Both the position numbers and the translations under genes were made by a program. A DNA stretch of 64,000 bases from NCBI GenBank assembly GCA_045866215.1, contig AP035880.1:2046001-2110000 (forward strand). The letters run 5' to 3'. The notes under the pieces are model-generated. The model had not been told where the DNA came from. It searched no databases and saw nothing but the letters and a program-made list of their open reading frames with translations. This document shows, piece after piece, positions 9,103-18,119 of this stretch (position 1 is its first letter; each line of letters starts with the position of its first letter). The DNA comes from Croceivirga sp009797885 (GTDB lineage Bacteria > Bacteroidota > Bacteroidia > Flavobacteriales > Flavobacteriaceae).

Positions 9103-9624
9103 CTACTTCCAATACGAAATTAACAATAACAGCAGAAGGGATTGCGTGTCCTGGAGTTCCACACGAAGGATCCGATACGCTTTTTTCATATGGGATTTAA
9201 CGGTGTTTACGGAAATATTTAAGGTTTCGGCAGCACTACTGTATTTTTGCCCTTCCATGGCACAGAGTTCAAACACTTTTTTGCATTGTAGGGGTAAGTT
9301 CTGTACAGCCTTTCTAATATCATCATCATGGTCTTGTTTTGGCAGATTTTCGTTAAGGGGAAACTTCAATACGCTCTCGGTAATGGGCTCCATTTTTTTT
9401 GATTGCCTGATTTTATTGAGACAGGCATTTTTCACCGATTTCCTAACGTACCCTTCCATATCCCGTACATCGTAATTTTCCCGGGTCAACAACGAAATGA
9501 AAACGTCCTGTACAATATCCTCGGCTTCGGCAAGATTTGCAACATAGCTATAGGCAAGTAAACATAGCCCTTGATATTGCTTCTTAAACAGCTTTTCTAT
9601 GGTACCAAGCCACTGATTATTCAT
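9103..9624 (-). CDS. ECF RNA polymerase sigma-70 factor, FecI-like
   Basis: 173 residues from ATG 9624 (a TTG three codons upstream is also in frame). Region 2 is visible as YQGLCLLAYSYVANLAEAED with IVQDVFISLL, and region 4 as AVQNLPLQCKKVFELCAMEG with YSSAAETLNISVNTVKSHMK. This fits the Bacteroidota RNA polymerase sigma-70 family that pairs with FecR proteins. It probably directs transcription of the susC-susD pair, its own operon, or both. The following FecR gene confirms the pairing. The short region between the two genes shows no clear terminator. Confidence 0.94.
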   Translation of the reverse strand: MNNQWLGTIEKLFKKQYQGLCLLAYSYVANLAEAEDIVQDVFISLLTRENYDVRDMEGYVRKSVKNACLNKIRQSKKMEPITESVLKFPLNENLPKQDHDDDIRKAVQNLPLQCKKVFELCAMEGQKYSSAAETLNISVNTVKSHMKKAYRILRVELQDTQSLLLLLLISYWK

Positions 9625-10147
9625 GTAGGTCAATTCAAAATCTAAAGCGGACTATCCCCACAAATATGACGAACAAACAATTTTGTGCGATTAAAATTAC
9701 TCAACGGAGAACCCCGGAATTTCAAATCCGCATAAGGAAAGATACAAAATAATATTTTTCACCTGGAATGGAAACCTTCATCCCTATGGCCCAGGGTAAT
9801 TTCATTCAAAGCATTTTGAACCGGTCGAAAACTTGTGTCCCTTTTGAAGGTTTCCGAAGTGCTTGATAGACTAAAATTTTAACCATGTACCGTGCAAAAC
9901 AGCCCCCTGTCAAGGCAGGAAGGGATATAAGAAAATAGTTGACAAATCCCCAAATAGGTTCTAAAAAGTCAAGTAGGTTTTTTTGATTCCTTTTTAGTTT
10001 TCCATACGTTCAATAGGGTTAAACTTTAGCAAGTGTGCCAAGTTTGTTCTCGAAAGACTTACGCTTTTTAATTAAAAACCTACAACCACTATGCCATATA
10101 AATTTACTACATTGAATTAAAGAATAATCTACTAAATATATTTATGT
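9625..10147. other. Intergenic region, about 520 bases, no gene seen
   Basis: This divergent spacer separates the ECF sigma gene (minus) from the TlpA-like gene (plus). No ORF with coding character, tRNA or strong hairpin was found. On the minus strand CATATTTG (near 9667) resembles a -7 element for the sigma gene with one mismatch to TAnnTTTG. The right half is strongly AT-rich and merges into the AT-rich gene that follows. Confidence 0.5.
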
Positions 10148-11230
10148 ATGAAAGATGTTTTAGTCTTACTCGGGTTGTTGGCCGCTCTTTCTTGTTGCAA
10201 AGAAAAAGAGGACAATATGACCTTTGAAATCCAGGGTAAAATGGAGGCTGATTTGGATTCAATCCACATTTACCCTGGCTTTATTTCCAAAAAATTCCTG
10301 GACACTACATTGTACGATTTTAGTAGTATAGTTGAAAAGGGAAATTTTTCGTTTAAAGGGAAAGCCCCCTATCCACAAATGATGAACCTACACTCGCCAA
10401 AAATTGGTATTTCAACTCCCTTTTTTATCGAGGGGGGGGATACGCATTTGTCCGTAAGCTTTATAAACCGCGATAGAAAAGTTCAAATTTCAGAAAGCAC
10501 TAAATCCCGGACCCAAAAGGAATATGAGCTATTGGTATCGACCAAACTGGATTCTATTTATCAAAATTTAAAGCATTCAAAATCGAGGCAAGAAAGAATA
10601 AAACGTTCGAAGGATATAGATGATGCAATTATCAATCATTTAAGGGAAAATCCAAATTCCTATGTCGCCCTCTGGCTTATGATCGATAGGTTTTGCAAAT
10701 CAGGGTCTGAGTACAACAAAAGCTATGAAAATGCACTTTCTTTCTTTTCCAAGGAAATACAAAGTATTCCTCTATACAAGATTTTTAAAAAAGCCCTAAT
10801 CAAAAAAAAGAACTTCTCCTTTGAGCATACATTAATACCCTTAAAGTCTTTAAATGACCAATCCGTAGTCTTGGATATAAAGAACCTTAAAAACAAATAC
10901 ATATTAATTGATTTTTGGTTTTCTTTTTGTAAACCTTGTTTACTTGAAATGCCCAAGTATATTCCAATATATTCAAAGTATAAAAACGATGGATTTGAAA
11001 TAGTCAGCATATCTGTTGACAATACTGAGGATATTCCAAATTGGGTCAAGGTAATCAATGAAAAGAATTTTGCTTGGTCACATTACCTTGATGAAAATGG
11101 ATTGGAAACAAGAAAACTCGACATTGTAAGTTTTCCCACAACATTTTTAGTCGATGCAAATGGTAAGATTATTGAGAAGAACTTATCAGCCGAGAAATTA
11201 AACCAGTTTTTAAGTACCAATTTAGATTAA
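10148..11230 (+). CDS. TlpA-like thioredoxin-fold lipoprotein
   Basis: 360 residues with a lipoprotein signal (VLVLLGLLAALSCCKEKEDN). The N-terminal half (FEIQGKMEADLDSIHIYPGF, then FFIEGGDTHLSVSF) resembles the DUF4369-type beta domain often fused to TlpA proteins, followed by a helical linker. The C-terminal thioredoxin fold has LIDFWFSFCKPCLLEMPKYI with a CxxC pair at Cys261 and Cys264, and the cis-Pro segment VSFPTTFLVDANGKI. Expected role: periplasmic or outer-membrane-attached thiol-disulfide exchange, possibly for cytochrome or surface protein maturation. The gene is visibly more AT-rich than its neighbours and is flanked by two long spacers. It may be a recent acquisition rather than part of the sugar locus. 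Confidence 0.85.
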   Translation: MKDVLVLLGLLAALSCCKEKEDNMTFEIQGKMEADLDSIHIYPGFISKKFLDTTLYDFSSIVEKGNFSFKGKAPYPQMMNLHSPKIGISTPFFIEGGDTHLSVSFINRDRKVQISESTKSRTQKEYELLVSTKLDSIYQNLKHSKSRQERIKRSKDIDDAIINHLRENPNSYVALWLMIDRFCKSGSEYNKSYENALSFFSKEIQSIPLYKIFKKALIKKKNFSFEHTLIPLKSLNDQSVVLDIKNLKNKYILIDFWFSFCKPCLLEMPKYIPIYSKYKNDGFEIVSISVDNTEDIPNWVKVINEKNFAWSHYLDENGLETRKLDIVSFPTTFLVDANGKIIEKNLSAEKLNQFLSTNLD

Positions 11231-11638
11231 TAGCATATATATTTTGATTTGTTCCAAAACATTTTAACCTATTAAAACAAGGTTTCCGTCTGCGTTGCTT
11301 GAGAAAAAATATTTTGCCAAAAACTAAAAAATCATTTTGTTTAATTTAATCACTGTCCGAAAACGGGTAAGTCTTCACCCTCTCCAATACCGATAGAAAA
11401 ACTTTGATACTATTTCTTCACACCATTCCTTCGTTTAAAATAGCCGATTGGCCTATGGTATGTACTTGATGTTCATATATACATGCACATTTTACCCGTA
11501 AATAACTGGCCCCAGATAATCTTAAAAACCAATATTATTTTTTCAAATGAACTGATATTGAAGGTGTTACAAGAAAATTAAGTGCCCTTTTCCTAGTAAT
11601 TTTTCGCTACTTTAGAGCGCAAACCACAACCCGTATCC
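11231..11638. other. Intergenic region, about 410 bases
   Basis: No ORF with coding character and no RNA gene seen. The left part continues the AT-rich composition of the TlpA-like gene. The last 35 bases hold the probable promoter of the symporter gene (TACTTTAG at 11608-11615). Confidence 0.5.
11608..11615 (+). promoter_or_regulatory. Probable -7 element for the symporter/GH1 operon
   Basis: TACTTTAG matches the Bacteroidota -7 consensus TAnnTTTG at all but one fixed position and lies 23 bases before the ATG at 11639. No clear -33 TTTG is seen. Confidence 0.4.
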
Positions 11639-13240
11639 ATGGAGGCTCTACATAGGATTCCCCTTAAAGAAAAAATTGGTTACGCCCTAGGTGATGGTGC
11701 GGCCAATATTGCCTGGCGTGGAGTAGCCACATTTTTGTTTATCTATTATACCGATGTTGTTGGCCTCGATCCCGTAACCGTGGGCGTACTCTTCTTGGTG
11801 GCACGCTTTGGGGATGGGATAAGTGATGTTTTGATGGGTATTTTAGGAGATCGGACCAAATCCAAATATGGAAAGTTCCGACCCTGGATCCTTTGGACAG
11901 CCGTTCCATTGGCAGCCATTCTTGCCCTGTTGTTCACCAACCCTGATTTTAGCGATACCGGTAAAGTGGTCTATGCCTATATCACGTACATCTTGTTTAC
12001 ACTGCTCTACACCGCCAACAATATTCCCTATGGTGCCTTAATGGCGGTCATGACAGGGGATGATAAGGAACGGATCAGTATAGGTTCCTTTAGGATGGTT
12101 GGGGCTTTTGCCGGGGGAATGCTTGTCCAGGGGGCCTTGCTATTTTTGGTCGTTTATTTTGGTAATGTCAATCCCTTGGTACAGGTAGAAAAAATGGAAC
12201 CCGAGAAATTCAAGGTGGCCGTTACGGCTTCTAAGGATGTTGAAAATGTACACCTCAAAACGGAAAATGGCATAGGCCAGTTTGTATGGTTGGATTCCAA
12301 GATGGGTACAGGTGGGAATTCCCCAACGAACACAAAGAGTTTTCAAATGAAAAAGGGCGAAACGTATTCGTTCCTTGTGAGTGGAGAACAAAACCTACGT
12401 CCGGAATCCTTCTCCATTATTGACCAAAGTAAGGGATACAGCCATTCCATGTATCTCATGTCCGCCTTCCTGGCGCTATTTATGTTCTTTACGTTTTATA
12501 GCACCAAGGAAAGGGTGCAACCTCCAAAAGGGCAGCTAAATAACCTGAAACAGGATTTCAGCGATCTCATTGCAAATAAACCATGGTTGGTATTATTGGC
12601 AATTGGACTATTGTTCAACATATACAATTCCATTAAACAGGGCATCACCATCATCTATTTTACCCATTACCTGAATGACCAGCTGTTGTCCGCATCCTAT
12701 TTGGTAGGGCTCATGTTGGCTTCCATTGGAGGGGCAATTGCAACGGCATCTTTGGGGAAAAGATTGGGCAAACGAAATCTTTTTATGGTTGCCCTACTGT
12801 TTTCCGGATTGGTAAATGCCCTTATTGTATTTTGTGGGCCGGAGGACATCATTGCCATATTTGGCATAGGTATCCTTTCGGAATTTGCTGCGGCCATGTT
12901 CCCTACCCTGTTTTTTGTCATGTTGGGTGATGCGGCAGATTACTCCGAATGGAAAAATGGTAGAAGGGCAACGGGATTGATTTATTCCGCAGGCTCCTTT
13001 GCCACTAAATTTGGGGGCGGTATTGCCGGAGCGATCATCGGACTGATTCTAGGGGCTTTTCATTATGATGGCCAAGATATGTCCACCATTCCAGCGGCAA
13101 TTCCAGGAATCAAAATGTTAATGAGTTGGGTACCTTGTATCGTTGCCGTCATAGCTGCCGCGTTAATGGTGAGGTATCCTTTGACCAACACCAAAATGGC
13201 GCAGATCACGGAAGCCCTAAATCAACGCAGAGACCAATAA
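11639..13240 (+). CDS. MFS glycoside-pentoside-hexuronide (GPH/MelB-like) symporter with periplasmic insert
   Basis: 533 residues, about 12 membrane helices, with the GPH family signatures KIGYALGDGAANIAWRGV at the N-terminus and GDRTKSKYGKFRPWILW after TM2. It should import a glycoside with Na+ or H+ across the inner membrane. Unusually, about 95 polar residues (roughly 172-268, from VQVEKMEPEKFKVAV to IDQSKGYSHS) are inserted between the fifth and sixth helices, a periplasmic position by normal GPH topology; this explains a length well above the usual 450-480. The second half (GPEDIIAIFGIGILSEFAAA, GDAADYSEWKNGRRATGLIY) is typical of the family. It is followed after 21 bases by the GH1 glucosidase, so imported beta-glucosides are likely cut in the cytoplasm. 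Confidence 0.92.
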   Translation: MEALHRIPLKEKIGYALGDGAANIAWRGVATFLFIYYTDVVGLDPVTVGVLFLVARFGDGISDVLMGILGDRTKSKYGKFRPWILWTAVPLAAILALLFTNPDFSDTGKVVYAYITYILFTLLYTANNIPYGALMAVMTGDDKERISIGSFRMVGAFAGGMLVQGALLFLVVYFGNVNPLVQVEKMEPEKFKVAVTASKDVENVHLKTENGIGQFVWLDSKMGTGGNSPTNTKSFQMKKGETYSFLVSGEQNLRPESFSIIDQSKGYSHSMYLMSAFLALFMFFTFYSTKERVQPPKGQLNNLKQDFSDLIANKPWLVLLAIGLLFNIYNSIKQGITIIYFTHYLNDQLLSASYLVGLMLASIGGAIATASLGKRLGKRNLFMVALLFSGLVNALIVFCGPEDIIAIFGIGILSEFAAAMFPTLFFVMLGDAADYSEWKNGRRATGLIYSAGSFATKFGGGIAGAIIGLILGAFHYDGQDMSTIPAAIPGIKMLMSWVPCIVAVIAAALMVRYPLTNTKMAQITEALNQRRDQ

Positions 13241-13261
13241 TACGCTTATACTGAATTAGAA

Positions 13262-14638
13262 ATGAAACATTTTCCAAATGACTTTTTGTGGGGTACGGCC
13301 ACCTCTTCCTACCAAATTGAGGGAGCGGCCAATTTAGATGGAAAAGGTCCTTCCATATGGGATGCCTTTGCCTCCATTCCCGGTAAGATAAAAAACAACG
13401 AAACGGGCGATTTGGCCTGTGACCATTACCATAGATTCGAAGAAGATATCCAACTGATGAAAAATATGGGCGTTAACGCCTATCGTTTTTCCATATCGTG
13501 GTCCCGTATACTGCCATCAGGCAAGGGTGTCGTCAATGAAAAAGGGATTCAATTTTATTCCAAATTGATCGATTCCCTTTTAAGGGCCGGTATAGAACCC
13601 TGGGTGACCTTGTACCATTGGGATTTGCCTTTGGCCCTTCAACTGGAGGATGATGGTTGGTTGGGAAGCGCGTTACCGGACCATTTTGCCAATTACGCCA
13701 AAATCTGCTTTGACCGTTTTGGAGATCGTGTCAAAAACTGGATTACCTTAAACGAACCTTGGGTCGCGGCCATGCTGGGTTATGGACAAGGGGTTTTTGC
13801 CCCGGGACGTACATCCAACTCCGAACCCTATCGCGCCGCACACCAATTGATTTTGGCACATGCAAAGGCGGTCACCATTTACCGTAAGGAATATGGGCAT
13901 CAAAATGGAAAAATAGGCATTACCAACAATGGCGATTGGAGGGAGCCCCTGACCCCGGACAAAAAGGATTTGGAAGCCGCTGAACGTGCATTGGAATTCT
14001 TTCTGGCCTGGTTTGCCGACCCTATTTACAAAGGGGATTATCCACAAGTGATGAGGGAGCGGCTGGGATCCAGACTACCACAGTTTACGGACCAGGAAAA
14101 AGAGTTGATCAAAGGAACTTCGGACTTTTTTGGATTGAACCATTACACGACCATGTATGCCGCCCATCATAATGGGCGATTGAAGGAAAGCAGTGTTTAT
14201 GGTAATGGAGGGATTTCCGAAGATCAGGGCGTGACCCTCTTGCAGGACCCAAATTGGCCGTTGACCTCCATGAATTGGGCGGTGGTTCCATGGGGTTGCC
14301 GAAAGCTTTTGGGATGGATTAACGACAGGTACGATCGGCCCGACATTTATATCACCGAAAACGGATGCGCGTATCCCGATGTGCTCGTGGATGGCAAAGT
14401 GGACGATACGCTACGGGTTGCATTTTATAAAGGGTATTTGGAAGCATGTCAGCAAGCCATTGCGGAAGGTATTCCGCTCAAAGGATACTTTGCTTGGTCC
14501 TTTATGGACAATTTTGAATGGGCCTCCGGCTACGAAAAACGGTTTGGGCTACATTATGTCGATTTTGAAACCTTGGAACGGACCCCTAAAAAATCAGCAC
14601 TTTGGTATAAGGAAGTGATTTCCAAAAACAGCATATAA
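13262..14638 (+). CDS. GH1 family beta-glucosidase
   Basis: 458 residues, full length for glycoside hydrolase family 1. The N-terminal signature FPNDFLWGTATSSYQIEGA is present. The acid/base Glu165 lies in ITLNEPW and the nucleophile Glu366 in IYITENGCAYPD. WSFMDNFEWASGYEKRFGL near the C-terminus is the aglycone/glycone binding segment typical of GH1. No signal peptide is seen, so the enzyme should be cytoplasmic, splitting beta-glucosides (or beta-galactosides or fucosides, which GH1 members also accept) delivered by the preceding symporter. It is in an operon with that transporter and points away from the SusCD locus, which probably supplies the oligosaccharide. Confidence 0.96.
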   Translation: MKHFPNDFLWGTATSSYQIEGAANLDGKGPSIWDAFASIPGKIKNNETGDLACDHYHRFEEDIQLMKNMGVNAYRFSISWSRILPSGKGVVNEKGIQFYSKLIDSLLRAGIEPWVTLYHWDLPLALQLEDDGWLGSALPDHFANYAKICFDRFGDRVKNWITLNEPWVAAMLGYGQGVFAPGRTSNSEPYRAAHQLILAHAKAVTIYRKEYGHQNGKIGITNNGDWREPLTPDKKDLEAAERALEFFLAWFADPIYKGDYPQVMRERLGSRLPQFTDQEKELIKGTSDFFGLNHYTTMYAAHHNGRLKESSVYGNGGISEDQGVTLLQDPNWPLTSMNWAVVPWGCRKLLGWINDRYDRPDIYITENGCAYPDVLVDGKVDDTLRVAFYKGYLEACQQAIAEGIPLKGYFAWSFMDNFEWASGYEKRFGLHYVDFETLERTPKKSALWYKEVISKNSI

Positions 14639-14686
14639 TTCAGTGATCCGTTACTATTTGGGATAGGTAAGATCTGGTTATATGGT

Positions 14687-14694
14687 TACCTTTG
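14687..14694 (+). promoter_or_regulatory. -7 promoter element of the lycopene cyclase gene
   Basis: TACCTTTG is a perfect match to TAnnTTTG and ends only 4 bases before the ATG at 14699. The start of transcription would fall on or beside the start codon, implying a leaderless or nearly leaderless mRNA. No convincing -33 TTTG lies at the usual 19-base spacing. Confidence 0.5.
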
Positions 14695-14698
14695 AGGA

Positions 14699-15841
14699 AT
14701 GCCCACCTACGACTACATTATTATTGGTGCAGGAGCTTCTGGCCTTTTATTGGCCGACGCCTTGGGAAATGACCGCTTTTTTTCGGACAAATCGATTTTA
14801 GTCCTTGATCGGGATCAAAAAAATAAAAACGATAGGACCTGGTGCTTTTGGGAAGCGGGTAAAGGGCAATTTGACGATATCCTTTACCGAAGGTGGCCAA
14901 AAATTCATTTTGCCGGGGAAAAACTGAATATCAAGCCCGAAATTGCCCCCTATTCCTATAAAATGTTAAGGGGCATCGACTTTTACAATCACTATTTACA
15001 AAAGATAAGGGCCTACCCCAACGTAGATTTCCTCGAAGAAAGCGTTCAGGAATTGGCAGAAAAAAACGACAAGGTGTTGGTCTTGGGCAAAAACCAAACC
15101 TTTGAGGGACGCTATATATTCGATAGCCGATTTGAGTACCAAAAACTAAAATCACAGTCCAAATATCCCATTTTGCAGCAGCACTTTTTGGGATGGTTCA
15201 TACAGACCGATCGCCCTGTTTTTGATGTGGATACGGCTACTTTTATGGATTTTTCCATTCCGCAGAAAGGGAATACCCGTTTTATGTACGTGCTACCATT
15301 TTCCACAACCGAGGCCTTGGTAGAGTATACCCTGTTCTCTGAAAATGTGCTGGAAAAAACGGAATACGAAAAGGCAATTGAAGAGTACATTGCACAGGAT
15401 TTAGGCATAACGGAGTATACCATAACGGATATTGAACAGGGAAACATCCCCATGACCTGTCATGATTTTGCTCAGGAAAACACCAATCGTATTTTGAAAA
15501 TTGGGATTGCCGGAGGTTGGGCAAAGGCCAGTACGGGATATACCTTTTATAGCTCAACAAGAAGGGTAACACAGTTGGTCAACCATCTTAAGTTGAACAA
15601 ACCGCTAAAGGATTTTCAGAAAAAGAATCGATTTTGGTTTTATGACCTCTTGCTATTGGATATTCTTTTTAGGAGTAACCATTTGGGAAGGGACATATTT
15701 GAATCCCTTTTTAGACGTCGCAAACCACAACTCATCTTTAAGTTTTTGGACCAGGACACCGCACTCCCTGAGGAACTGTATATTATGGCTGCCCCAAAAC
15801 CATGGCCATTTATCAAGGCGCTTTGGGGCAGGCTTTTTTAA
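14699..15841 (+). CDS. crtY: Lycopene beta-cyclase
   Basis: 380 residues with an N-terminal FAD/NAD-binding Rossmann motif (YDYIIIGAGASGLLLADAL) and the lycopene cyclase signatures DRDQKNKNDRTWCFWE, FLGWFIQTDRPVFD, FMDFSIPQKGNTRFMYVLPF, and IPMTCHDF followed by IGIAGGWAKASTGYTFYS. It converts lycopene to beta-carotene by closing both end rings at the membrane. That implies yellow-orange carotenoid pigmentation, common in marine Flavobacteriaceae. The other carotenoid genes (crtB, crtI, crtZ) are not adjacent; a polyprenyl diphosphate synthase that could supply the precursor is 1.2 kb downstream on the other strand. Confidence 0.95.
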   Translation: MPTYDYIIIGAGASGLLLADALGNDRFFSDKSILVLDRDQKNKNDRTWCFWEAGKGQFDDILYRRWPKIHFAGEKLNIKPEIAPYSYKMLRGIDFYNHYLQKIRAYPNVDFLEESVQELAEKNDKVLVLGKNQTFEGRYIFDSRFEYQKLKSQSKYPILQQHFLGWFIQTDRPVFDVDTATFMDFSIPQKGNTRFMYVLPFSTTEALVEYTLFSENVLEKTEYEKAIEEYIAQDLGITEYTITDIEQGNIPMTCHDFAQENTNRILKIGIAGGWAKASTGYTFYSSTRRVTQLVNHLKLNKPLKDFQKKNRFWFYDLLLLDILFRSNHLGRDIFESLFRRRKPQLIFKFLDQDTALPEELYIMAAPKPWPFIKALWGRLF

Positions 15842-15964
15842 ACGGTTGGTTTCCTCAAATTCCCACCAAATTCAACCCATAGGGCTTTACATACTTTGAG
15901 CAATTCAATCCCTTGGTGTTGCTGGGACCCTTTAAAAATAGATGTCCCCTTGTTCTCCCGGGTA

Positions 15965-16453
15965 TCAGCCACTTCTTCGACTTCCACCACTATTACTCCG
16001 ACCTCTACCGCCGCCGCTTCCTCCGGATCTTGGCCTAAAACCTTCTGGAAGAATAACCTTATAAATTGCTGTGGTGACCCCTCCCGGATAGGCGCCCCAT
16101 ACTTCAATTTCTCCAATTTCCACCCTTTCTGGCTGGTTTCTTGTGCCTGCCAAAATTCGTATCCTGTTTCCAGATCTTGAAGTTACATAGGTATAAACAT
16201 CAACTTTTATGGATTTCAACGGACCCAGATTAACACCATTGACGATGATATCAGGCCCATCTATTTGGGTAATTTCCAATTCATACCTACCCGGATCATG
16301 AATTGTTTTTACAGTTGCCCCCAATCCAATACCCCCTTTACCGGCGTCAAGGAGCAATTGTCCCACAACATACTCATAACTATCAATTACTTCAAGGGCC
16401 TGGGAAGCAACGCCCTGGGAAACCAACAACAAGAAAACGAACAAATACCTCAT
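15965..16453 (-). CDS. Exported protein of unknown function with Gly/Ser/Arg-rich tail
   Basis: 162 residues starting with a probable signal peptide (YLFVFLLLVSQGVASQA). The central part (GRYELEITQIDGPDIIVNGV, then SIKVDVYTYVTSRSGNRIRI) looks beta-rich. The last 22 residues are a Gly/Ser/Arg-rich tail (GGSGGGRGRSNSGGSRRSG). No family is recognised. It follows the lipoprotein gene at 16456 by 2 bases, so the two form an operon. The same strand stays open in another frame from the end of this ORF down to 15838 and reads as plausible protein. A frameshift that shortened a longer product is possible but not shown. Confidence 0.6.
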   Translation of the reverse strand: MRYLFVFLLLVSQGVASQALEVIDSYEYVVGQLLLDAGKGGIGLGATVKTIHDPGRYELEITQIDGPDIIVNGVNLGPLKSIKVDVYTYVTSRSGNRIRILAGTRNQPERVEIGEIEVWGAYPGGVTTAIYKVILPEGFRPRSGGSGGGRGRSNSGGSRRSG

Positions 16454-16455
16454 GA

Positions 16456-16815
16456 CTAAAACTTTCGATTAAAGGTTAACTTGAATTTTTTGTTCGTATC
16501 CCAATAGCCATAATTTGATGTCGGTATGTTGTACTCTTTTTTGAAAATTATGGTGTTATTGATGATTTCGGGCGTAAAATCCACAAATTGTGTGTCATCA
16601 AATTGAAATCTGGTTTTGTCATCAAATTGCTGTGCACAGGGATAAATACATTCCATTTCGATCTTAACCAACTCCAATCCCTCTTCAAAGGTGAAGGATT
16701 GTTCACTTGCCAAGTAATCCACAGTGATGATCTCTGTGGTCTCCAAAGCCTCTGAATCTTCCGTATCGCAGGCGTAAACCAATAAAACTGTAAGTAATAG
16801 GGCGAATCTTTTCAT
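16456..16815 (-). CDS. Small lipoprotein of unknown function
   Basis: 119 residues with a lipoprotein signal (ALLLTVLLVYACDTEDSEA). The mature part is acidic and beta-rich (YLASEQSFTFEEGLELVKIE, FKKEYNIPTSNYGYWDTNKK) and holds one close Cys pair (MECIYPCAQQFDD). No family is recognised. It is the first gene of a two-gene operon with the exported protein at 15965. An inverted repeat lies about 20 bases before its start. Confidence 0.65.
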   Translation of the reverse strand: MKRFALLLTVLLVYACDTEDSEALETTEIITVDYLASEQSFTFEEGLELVKIEMECIYPCAQQFDDKTRFQFDDTQFVDFTPEIINNTIIFKKEYNIPTSNYGYWDTNKKFKLTFNRKF

Positions 16816-16833
16816 TTTTGTAGGGTTATTCTA

Positions 16834-16849
16834 TATCTTATGTAAGATA
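16834..16849 (-). promoter_or_regulatory. Inverted repeat before the small lipoprotein operon
   Basis: TATCTTATGTAAGATA has perfect 7-base arms around TG. Read on the minus strand it contains TATCTTAC, a near match to the -7 consensus, so it may be a promoter with an overlapping operator. The regulator is unknown. Confidence 0.35.
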
Positions 16850-17056
16850 CCGCTTTTTAAGTGCTCAAACAACGGTTTACAAAAACTTAATTTTAAGGCT
16901 AAATAATCCTAAGGTATTATAATGCCGGTCACATTACACTATGTCCCAAAGTGGGATACTATCTTTATGGGCAACGTTTTTTAAGTTGTGCCCAAGCCCA
17001 AAAAACCTTTATTATTTCCAAGGTTGCGTGCCGGAACACCGTTTGGAGGATTCCAA

Positions 17057-18031
17057 TCAGTTACTTCGTTCCATTAAGTTTTCGCCCATAAGTCGAAGTA
17101 CCCTTTTTCCTTCTTCATCCCCCTCAATTCTGGAAAGTGAACCAAAGGCCAATTGGGTATAATGCGCAATGGCATTTTTTGTGGCCCCCACGGCACCACT
17201 TGTTGTGAAAAGCTTCTTAACCAGGGCAACCTTGCCTGTATTATCCCTGAGCTGGACCCCAAATTCCTGTAGTAAGGTTTCCCTATCCTTTTCATTCGCC
17301 AGTTCCATTGCCTTAAGGTATAGGAAGGTTTTTTTGTTCTCAATGATGTCCCCTCCCACTTGTTTTCCAAAAGTCTCTGGATTTCCAAAAGCATCCAAAT
17401 AATCGTCTTGCAACTGAAAGGCAATACCGAGGTTCTTGCCAAATTCATAGATCAAATCCTGATTTTTTGTGGAAGCCCTAGCTATGATTGCACCCATTTT
17501 TAAAGCGGCAGCGATCAAAACCGAAGTTTTGTATTCTATCATTTTTAAATATTCCGGAATGGTAACGTCCATCCTTGTTTCAAAGTCCACATCGTATTGC
17601 TGCCCCTCACACACTTCCTTTGCCGTTTTGTTGAACAACAGAAAAAGTTCCTTGAGCACATCACCCCCATATCCTTCCAAAAACCGATAGGAATTAATGA
17701 GCATAACATCACCGGAGAGGATTCCCGTGTTTATGTCCCATTTTTCGTGAACTGTTTGTTTTCCCCTTCGCAATGGGGCATCGTCCATAATATCATCATG
17801 GACAAGGGAAAAGTTATGGAACACTTCCACGGCCATTGCCGCATCCAATGCCGATCGGTAATCCGTTCCAAACAATTCAGCTGCAATTAGTGTAAGTACA
17901 GGACGCAATCGTTTTCCGCCCAAACCCAGAATGTAGGCAACGGGATCATACAGTCCATTGGGCTCTTGGGGGCCTTGATAACCTTCCAAATACGCTACAA
18001 ACTGTTTCTGATAAAAAGTAAGGGGCTGCAT
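17057..18031 (-). CDS. Polyprenyl diphosphate synthase (all-trans)
   Basis: 324 residues from ATG 18031 (MQPLTFYQKQFVAYLEGYQG). Longer in-frame readings add an atypical hydrophobic leader and were not used. Family signatures are present: LGLGGKRLRPVLTL, the first aspartate motif LVHDDIMDDAPLRRG, and the second LQDDYLDAFG. The enzyme condenses IPP onto allylic diphosphates to make geranylgeranyl or longer all-trans chains for carotenoids or quinones. The residues set by eye do not fix chain length. It lies near lycopene cyclase, and dxs is 15 kb further on. Its promoter region is shared with the divergent ECF sigma gene. Confidence 0.93.
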   Translation of the reverse strand: MQPLTFYQKQFVAYLEGYQGPQEPNGLYDPVAYILGLGGKRLRPVLTLIAAELFGTDYRSALDAAMAVEVFHNFSLVHDDIMDDAPLRRGKQTVHEKWDINTGILSGDVMLINSYRFLEGYGGDVLKELFLLFNKTAKEVCEGQQYDVDFETRMDVTIPEYLKMIEYKTSVLIAAALKMGAIIARASTKNQDLIYEFGKNLGIAFQLQDDYLDAFGNPETFGKQVGGDIIENKKTFLYLKAMELANEKDRETLLQEFGVQLRDNTGKVALVKKLFTTSGAVGATKNAIAHYTQLAFGSLSRIEGDEEGKRVLRLMGENLMERSN

Positions 18032-18119
18032 GCGAATAATTTTGCTTAAAAATACATTGCCTGTTACAATTAAGTTGTATGCACGTCCAACAGAAGTAGA
18101 AAATTTCAAAAAAAATGCA

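Noticed and set aside
15838..16116. Minus-strand ORF of 92 residues overlapping the Gly/Ser/Arg-rich protein
   Set aside because: It overlaps a better gene with a signal peptide, and its first half is the frame-shifted low-complexity tail. Kept only as a possible frameshift remnant.
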